Source of the DNA: Pseudomonas sp. Irchel s3f7
GTDB taxonomy: Bacteria; Pseudomonadota; Gammaproteobacteria; Pseudomonadales; Pseudomonadaceae
Direction: 5' to 3'
Assembly: GCF_900187615.1 (NCBI RefSeq)
Contig: NZ_FYDO01000005.1
Coordinates: forward strand, 1-64,000
DNA length: 64,000 nt
Shown here: positions 62,289 to 64,000 of the stretch, one piece after another
Numbering within the stretch: position 1 is the stretch's first letter
Layout of the letters: every line of letters begins with the position of its first letter
The notes under the pieces: model-generated
Told to the model about the DNA's origin: nothing
The model's input: only the letters and a program-made list of their open reading frames with translations
The model's database searches: none
Program-made: the position numbers and the translations under genes

Positions 62289-62377
62289 TGTGGGAGCTAG
62301 CCTGCTAGCGATGGCGCCACCTCGGTACATCGGAAAAACCGAGTGGCCTGCATCGCCGGCAGGCCGGCTCCCACAGA
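62289..62377. repeat. REPIN between algF and algA
   Basis: TGTGGGAGCTAGCCTGCTAG (62290) and GCCGGCAGGCCGGCTCCCAC (62353-62373) form the inverted doublet, with inner arms CCTCGGT and ACCGAG. The element lies inside the alginate operon, between two co-transcribed genes. Confidence 0.85.
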
Positions 62378-62402
62378 GAGCCGGGTCAATTCTGAAAATG
62401 TG

Positions 62403-63059
62403 TTAGCGCGTCGAGACCGGGCGTTTTACCCAGACTGGCGACAGGCTGCTGCCGTTACCGGTGACGTACAGCACTGCCGCTTCACCGCGTTCCAGGGCGA
62501 CGGGTTTCACGTCGCCGACTTTCGTTGCGCCATCGTATAGCGCCAGGCTGACTTTGACCGGGTTGATTTCACGCTCGCCACGGCCCTTGGGCGCAACGTT
62601 CGGTACCACGTCGGTCTTGCCGTCGGCGGTTTTCAGGGTCAGCGCCTTGTCGCTGAGGTTTTGCACGCGCACCAGGGATTTCTGCTTGTTCTTGAACGGC
62701 GGCTCTTCAATCAGTTGCGGCGCGCCGCTGGCGTTGTTGACCAGGGTGTAATAGTGATCGCCGGCCAGTTTCACCGGCAGGGTCTGGCTGCCGACCTTGG
62801 CGCTGTAGTCGCCGCCCGGCATGAAGCTGAAGTCACTGCTGGCCAACGGCGCGACATCGCTCAGGTTGGTGCTGCCGACGGTGGCGCTGACTTCGGCGTT
62901 GCTGGCGTTGAAGATACGCACGAAGGACGAGCCTTTCGGTGCGGTCGGGCCGTAGAGCGCGGAGTCGCCAGCGGCGAAGGCCTGCATCGAAAGCACACTC
63001 ATACCAGCAACCAGTGCAAAGGTCTTGGCGAGACGACGAGGAGTAGTCTTGAAAGTCAT
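62403..63059 (-). CDS. algF: alginate O-acetyltransferase-associated protein AlgF
   Basis: The 218-residue periplasmic protein has a signal peptide (LAKTFALVAGMSVLSMQAFA, cleavage after AFA near 30). The mature sequence contains SALYGPTAPKGSSFVRIFN and the motif LRVQNLSDKALTLKTADG-like VRVQNLSDKALTL. AlgF works with AlgI, AlgJ and AlgX in O-acetylation of alginate. Its place between algJ and algA is the standard operon order. Confidence 0.93.
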   Translation of the reverse strand: MTFKTTPRRLAKTFALVAGMSVLSMQAFAAGDSALYGPTAPKGSSFVRIFNASNAEVSATVGSTNLSDVAPLASSDFSFMPGGDYSAKVGSQTLPVKLAGDHYYTLVNNASGAPQLIEEPPFKNKQKSLVRVQNLSDKALTLKTADGKTDVVPNVAPKGRGEREINPVKVSLALYDGATKVGDVKPVALERGEAAVLYVTGNGSSLSPVWVKRPVSTR

Positions 63060-63076
63060 GGTAGTACCTCTCTCTT

Positions 63077-64000
63077 TCAGTTTTGCGCCCGGTCGGGCGT
63101 CTCGGATTTAGTGTTGATGGCTACGTTTTGTTGGCGAGCGCCGGCTTGTTTAAGCTCTGCGACCCACTGCGGGTCGGCGTCGCCGATTTCGTTGTTCACA
63201 GGCAGATATCGTTCAGGGAACTCCCAGATCAGCACTTGTGGCGGGCTGTTCTTGAAAGCGTCGCTTTTGAGGTAGCTGAGCATCGGCAGAATCGGGCCGT
63301 GGCCGTCTTCGGCGTAATTGACCACGTCGCTGTTCAGCGCTTGTTTGAGCGCACCGACGAAGTTCCAGTTGGGGTTGGCGCTGTAGCTGGTGCCGATCAG
63401 GGCCACCGGCACTTCGGTGTTGGCGAACAGCGCGTCGTCGCCGGCGGGCTGATCTTCAGCCGCGACCGTATTGCGCTTCTGCAAGGGCTCTTGCTTGGGC
63501 ATCAGGTTTTCGAACAGCGGGTCCAGTGGCAGGAACAGACGCAGGTCGCCCTTGTGCGTGATGGTTTCGGCAGGCTCGGTGACGAAGCGCTGCGGTTCGC
63601 CGCTCAACGGGTACGTGTCGGCAATGGTCTTGGCCAAACGGTTGGCGGCGATCTCGGCGCCTTGCGGCGTCCAGTGCGTGTCGGTGCGCAGGAACACTTG
63701 CTGGCCGTTCTGCTTGGCTTGTTGCAGCGGGCCGAGCAAGTCCGGTGCCGGAATCCGGTCAGCGGCCAGGCGCTGGTGGAAATCCGTGTAGAGGTTGGCG
63801 TGGATGCTGGCCGGTTTCACTTCACCCAGGTGTTCCGGGTACAGGCGCACCTTGGCCGGCACCACCGCCATCACCAGTTGCACGCCTTTGGCTTTCAGCG
63901 TTTGGCGCACGCCTTCGACCAGCGCGTAGTTGCCTTGCAGGTTCAGCTCTTCGTTGACCACCGGGTGGAATTCTTCATCGCTGTACAACCACTGATCGCG
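63077..64000 (-). CDS. algJ: alginate O-acetyltransferase AlgJ (partial, N-terminus beyond window)
   Basis: At least 303 C-terminal residues are seen; the frame stays open to the window edge, so the N-terminus lies beyond 64000. The SGNH-like acetyltransferase domain is visible with the DTHW motif (in LRTDTHWTPQGAE), which provides the catalytic Asp-His, and GTSYSANP, which provides the serine. AlgJ transfers acetyl groups to alginate in the periplasm. Gene order (algJ upstream of algF and algA) separates it from the related AlgX. The algF start follows 17 bases after its stop. Confidence 0.93.
   Translation of the reverse strand, partial: RDQWLYSDEEFHPVVNEELNLQGNYALVEGVRQTLKAKGVQLVMAVVPAKVRLYPEHLGEVKPASIHANLYTDFHQRLAADRIPAPDLLGPLQQAKQNGQQVFLRTDTHWTPQGAEIAANRLAKTIADTYPLSGEPQRFVTEPAETITHKGDLRLFLPLDPLFENLMPKQEPLQKRNTVAAEDQPAGDDALFANTEVPVALIGTSYSANPNWNFVGALKQALNSDVVNYAEDGHGPILPMLSYLKSDAFKNSPPQVLIWEFPERYLPVNNEIGDADPQWVAELKQAGARQQNVAINTKSETPDRAQN

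Overview
The window looks like a chromosome segment of a Pseudomonas of the fluorescens group. The gene order dolP-gmhA-yraN-lpoA / rsmI-rnpB-mraZ...lpxC next to rplM-rpsI-petABC-sspAB, the alginate genes algJ-algF-algA, the GC-rich codon use and several families of REP palindromes all point there. Most of the 64 kb is conserved core genome. I see no tRNA, rRNA operon, insertion sequence, prophage or CRISPR array.

Layout. (1) 1-4054: yhcB, an alpha/beta hydrolase, trpS with a C-terminal extension, and zapE. (2) 4078-9382: a leftward cluster of a flavin amino-acid monooxygenase/oxidase-like enzyme, a nitrilase-family amidase, an internally duplicated membrane protein of no family I recognise, and an unusual asparaginase. 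This is the best accessory candidate in the window. (3) 9628-13045: a GlxA-type AraC regulator divergent from an acyl-CoA dehydrogenase, then a Tas-type aldo/keto reductase. (4) 13292-18175: rplM-rpsI, petABC (cytochrome bc1) and sspAB. (5) 18294-21740: leftward dolP-gmhA/diaA-yraN-lpoA, divergent from rsmI. (6) 22875-41392: rnpB and then the complete division and cell wall (dcw) cluster mraZ-rsmH-ftsL-ftsI-murE-murF-mraY-murD-ftsW-murG-murC-ddlB-ftsQ-ftsA-ftsZ-lpxC. Starts overlap stops at most junctions, and a three-repeat MraZ operator lies upstream. (7) 41478-49862: a membrane diguanylate cyclase, a small exported protein, and a leftward operon of an RND pump with its own two-component system. 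(8) 50170-56351: a LysR regulator divergent from a four-gene AaeAB-like efflux cluster (outer-membrane factor, FUSC permease, DUF1656 peptide, HlyD-type adaptor). (9) 56399-60511: an unrecognised protein next to a delta-60 repeat protein, an NTF2-like protein, a short-chain dehydrogenase and a small membrane protein. (10) 60802-64000: the 3' end of the alginate operon (algA, algF, partial algJ).

How the genes work together. The dcw cluster supplies the enzymes from UDP-MurNAc to lipid II plus the septal synthase FtsI/FtsW and the FtsQ/L/A/Z divisome, and ends with the first committed lipid A enzyme. LpoA, gmhA and dolP nearby also serve the envelope. In the 4-9 kb cluster, the pairing of an oxidative-decarboxylating flavoenzyme with an amide hydrolase resembles known amino acid to amide to carboxylate routes (DavB/DavA for lysine, IaaM for tryptophan). 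The substrate cannot be read from the sequence. REP/REPIN palindromes sit only in intergenic gaps of the accessory parts and are absent from the dcw block.
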